Shown: positions 62,464-64,000 of the stretch, piece after piece
Layout of the letters: the number at the start of each line of letters is the position of its first letter
Position numbering within the stretch: the stretch's first letter is position 1
Assembly: GCA_944474755.1 (NCBI GenBank)
Contig: OX104115.1
Span: 58,098,648 to 58,162,647, forward strand
DNA length: 64,000 nt
Origin: Limnoperna fortunei
Lineage: Eukaryota; Mollusca; Bivalvia; Mytilida; Modiolidae
Reading direction: 5' to 3'
Translations under genes and position numbers: made by a program
The notes under the pieces: model-generated
Databases searched by the model: none
The model's input: the letters and a program-made list of their open reading frames with translations, nothing else
Told to the model about the DNA's origin: nothing

Positions 62464-62487
62464 CTGTAATAGTAAGTCACATTTAAA

Positions 62488-64000
62488 CTAGAGGCTCCCA
62501 TTAGAGCCTGTATCGCTCACCTGAACCTGAAATCAAACAACCCTTTTTCATATACATGTAGAATTTCGTTCCTATAAGGAATTGACCAACACTTCTGCAA
62601 AAGTCATTAATTTTGACCTTTTAAGGGAAATAACTCCTATAAGGAGGAGCTTTTGATGCTTAGGAGGGAGGTTAACTTGAAATTTGCTTTACCTGTTAAA
62701 ATTTTTTAACTATCAGCCAAAAACTCCCTTGACCCCCCCCCTTTCTATTTTAAGCCAACGTAGGTAGTCAGCTGTAATGATTTGCAAAATTTTGGTAGAG
62801 GACATCCTAAAGATGATGTGTGCAATGTTTCAAAGCAGTCCTTTCATTGGTTAGAGGAGAAGATTTTTTAAAATCAATTAAAATTCATTAAAAAAATGTT
62901 CTAAGAGAATAATTCCTAAACGGTTAATCAGACAATCTTGACCCTAAAGTCATTTTTGTAGCCCTCATAGAGCAGAACAATTAAGCAATGCTAACTTTTT
63001 CTCCAGTTCTAAAAATTTTCAAGATTTTGTGGCAAAAATAGCAAAAATAATCAATTTCGACAATTAAAGGGCAATAACTCCTACAAGGAGTCATCATACA
63101 CCTTCAACACAATGGAGTGTTTTGTAGAGCTTTCGATACTGATGAAGGCTGGTCTCTTCAGTTTTCCTGTATCTGCCATACTTTTCGAACTATATGCCAA
63201 AAACTGTATTTTGCCCCCCCCCCCCCCCACCCCGTTCAATTTTTAGCCATGGCAGCCATGTTGGTTAATCTGCGGCCATGGTTTGTGCAAACTTGGTTGA
63301 AGACATTTGACGGATAATGTGTACAAAGTTTCAAAGCAGTACTTTCAGTGGTTTCAGAGGAGAAGATTTTTAAAAATCAATTAAAACCGATAAAAAAACC
63401 CAGTTCAAGTGGAATAATTCTTAAACGGTTTATCAGACAATCTTGACCCTAAAGACATTTTTGTAGCTCTCATAGAGCAGAACAATTAAACAATGCTAAC
63501 TTTTTCTCTAGTTCTAATAATTGTCAAGATTTTGAGGCAAAAATGGCAGAAATCATCAATTTCGACAATTAAAGGGCAATAACTCCTACAAGGAGTGGTC
63601 ATACGACTTTGACCCAATAGAGTGTTTTGTAGAGCTTTTGAAGCTGAAGAAGGAAAGTCTCTTCTGTTTTCCTGTATCTGTAATACTTTTTTAACTATAA
63701 GCCAAAAACTGTATTTTAACCCCCCCCCCCCCCCCGTTCTATTTTTAGCCATGTCAGCCATGTTGGTTAATCTGCTGCCATGGTTTGTGCAAACTTGGTT
63801 GAAGACATTTGACGGATAATGTGTACAAAGTTTCAAAGCAGTACTTTCAGTGGTTTCAGAGGAAAAGATTTTTAAAAATCAATTAAAACCGATTAAAAAA
63901 AACAGTTCAAGTGGAATAACTCTTAAACGGTTTATCACACAATCTTGACCCTAAAGACATTTTTGTAGCTCTCATAGAGCAGAACAATTAAACAATGCTA
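62488..64000 (+). mobile_element. Pearl/Helentron-like element, cut by the window end
   Basis: Starts CTAGAGGCTCCCATTAGAGC, the same end as at 29192. Its hairpin here is GGCTC/GAGCC instead of GGCTCC/GGAGCC. The body consists of large units of ~500 bases: CAATAACTCCTACAAGGAGT at ~63068 recurs at ~63578. Each contains a C-run (63212-63228, 63721-63735), the AATTTTTAGCCATG...CATGTTGGTTAATCTGC stretch and a GAGGA(G/A)AAGATTTTTAAAAATC segment. Frames across the C-runs are not genes. It occupies the intron upstream of the first visible ACSF2 exon. Confidence 0.75.

Noticed and set aside
63117..63836. Short frames around the C-runs near the window end
   Set aside because: They lie within the pearl-like repeat and depend on homopolymer length.

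Overview
This is a stretch of A+T-rich animal nuclear DNA. Genes are sparse, split by GT/AG introns, and embedded in dense repeats. Several repeats look molluscan: pearl/Helentron-like elements with ~166-bp tandem cores, a tRNA-derived SINE with a mollusc-type tail, and a Penelope-like reverse transcriptase fragment. A bivalve is the most likely source, but this is inferred from the repeats and no species marker is present.

Host genes. (1) 1009-5150, plus strand: nine 3' exons of a zinc-dependent medium-chain alcohol dehydrogenase of the ADH5/class III type; the 5' exon(s) are not in the window or not recognisable. (2) 25899-27245, minus strand: an F-box protein. (3) 37320-37934, 46102-46728 and 49491-50129, minus strand: three paralogous copies of an unrecognised ~204-212 aa protein with one C-terminal hydrophobic segment, inside a tandem segmental duplication. 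(4) 59098-62463, minus strand: five 3' exons of an ACSF2-like acyl-CoA synthetase, whose upstream exons lie beyond the window.

Mobile DNA. A 9.4-kb Ty3/Gypsy element fills 6064-15498, with nearly identical LTRs and a 5-6 bp target duplication. Its leader carries about nine degenerate copies of a hairpin with compensatory stem changes, and an extra C2H2/coiled-coil ORF sits downstream of pol behind a splice acceptor. Gag and pol are nevertheless interrupted by several frameshifts and stops. A 4.3-kb Harbinger-like non-autonomous element (40622-44915) separates duplicated units A and B, and a short local duplication beside it preserves its empty target site. Other elements are a pogo/Tigger-like MITE (30898-31632), a C+G-richer TIR element (16258-16933), two families of hairpin-ended elements with ~165-bp tandem cores, a SINE, a Penelope-like RT relic, and several fold-back sequences.

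Layout: ADH (1-5.2 kb); Gypsy (6-15.5 kb); mostly featureless A+T-rich DNA with small repeats (15.5-25.8 kb); F-box gene (25.9-27.3 kb); repeat-rich belt (29-35 kb); segmental duplication A, Harbinger insertion, duplications B and C (35-50.5 kb); small inverted-repeat elements (50.5-57.2 kb); ACSF2-like gene with SINE and pearl-like element in its introns (57-64 kb). The host genes show no functional linkage to each other.
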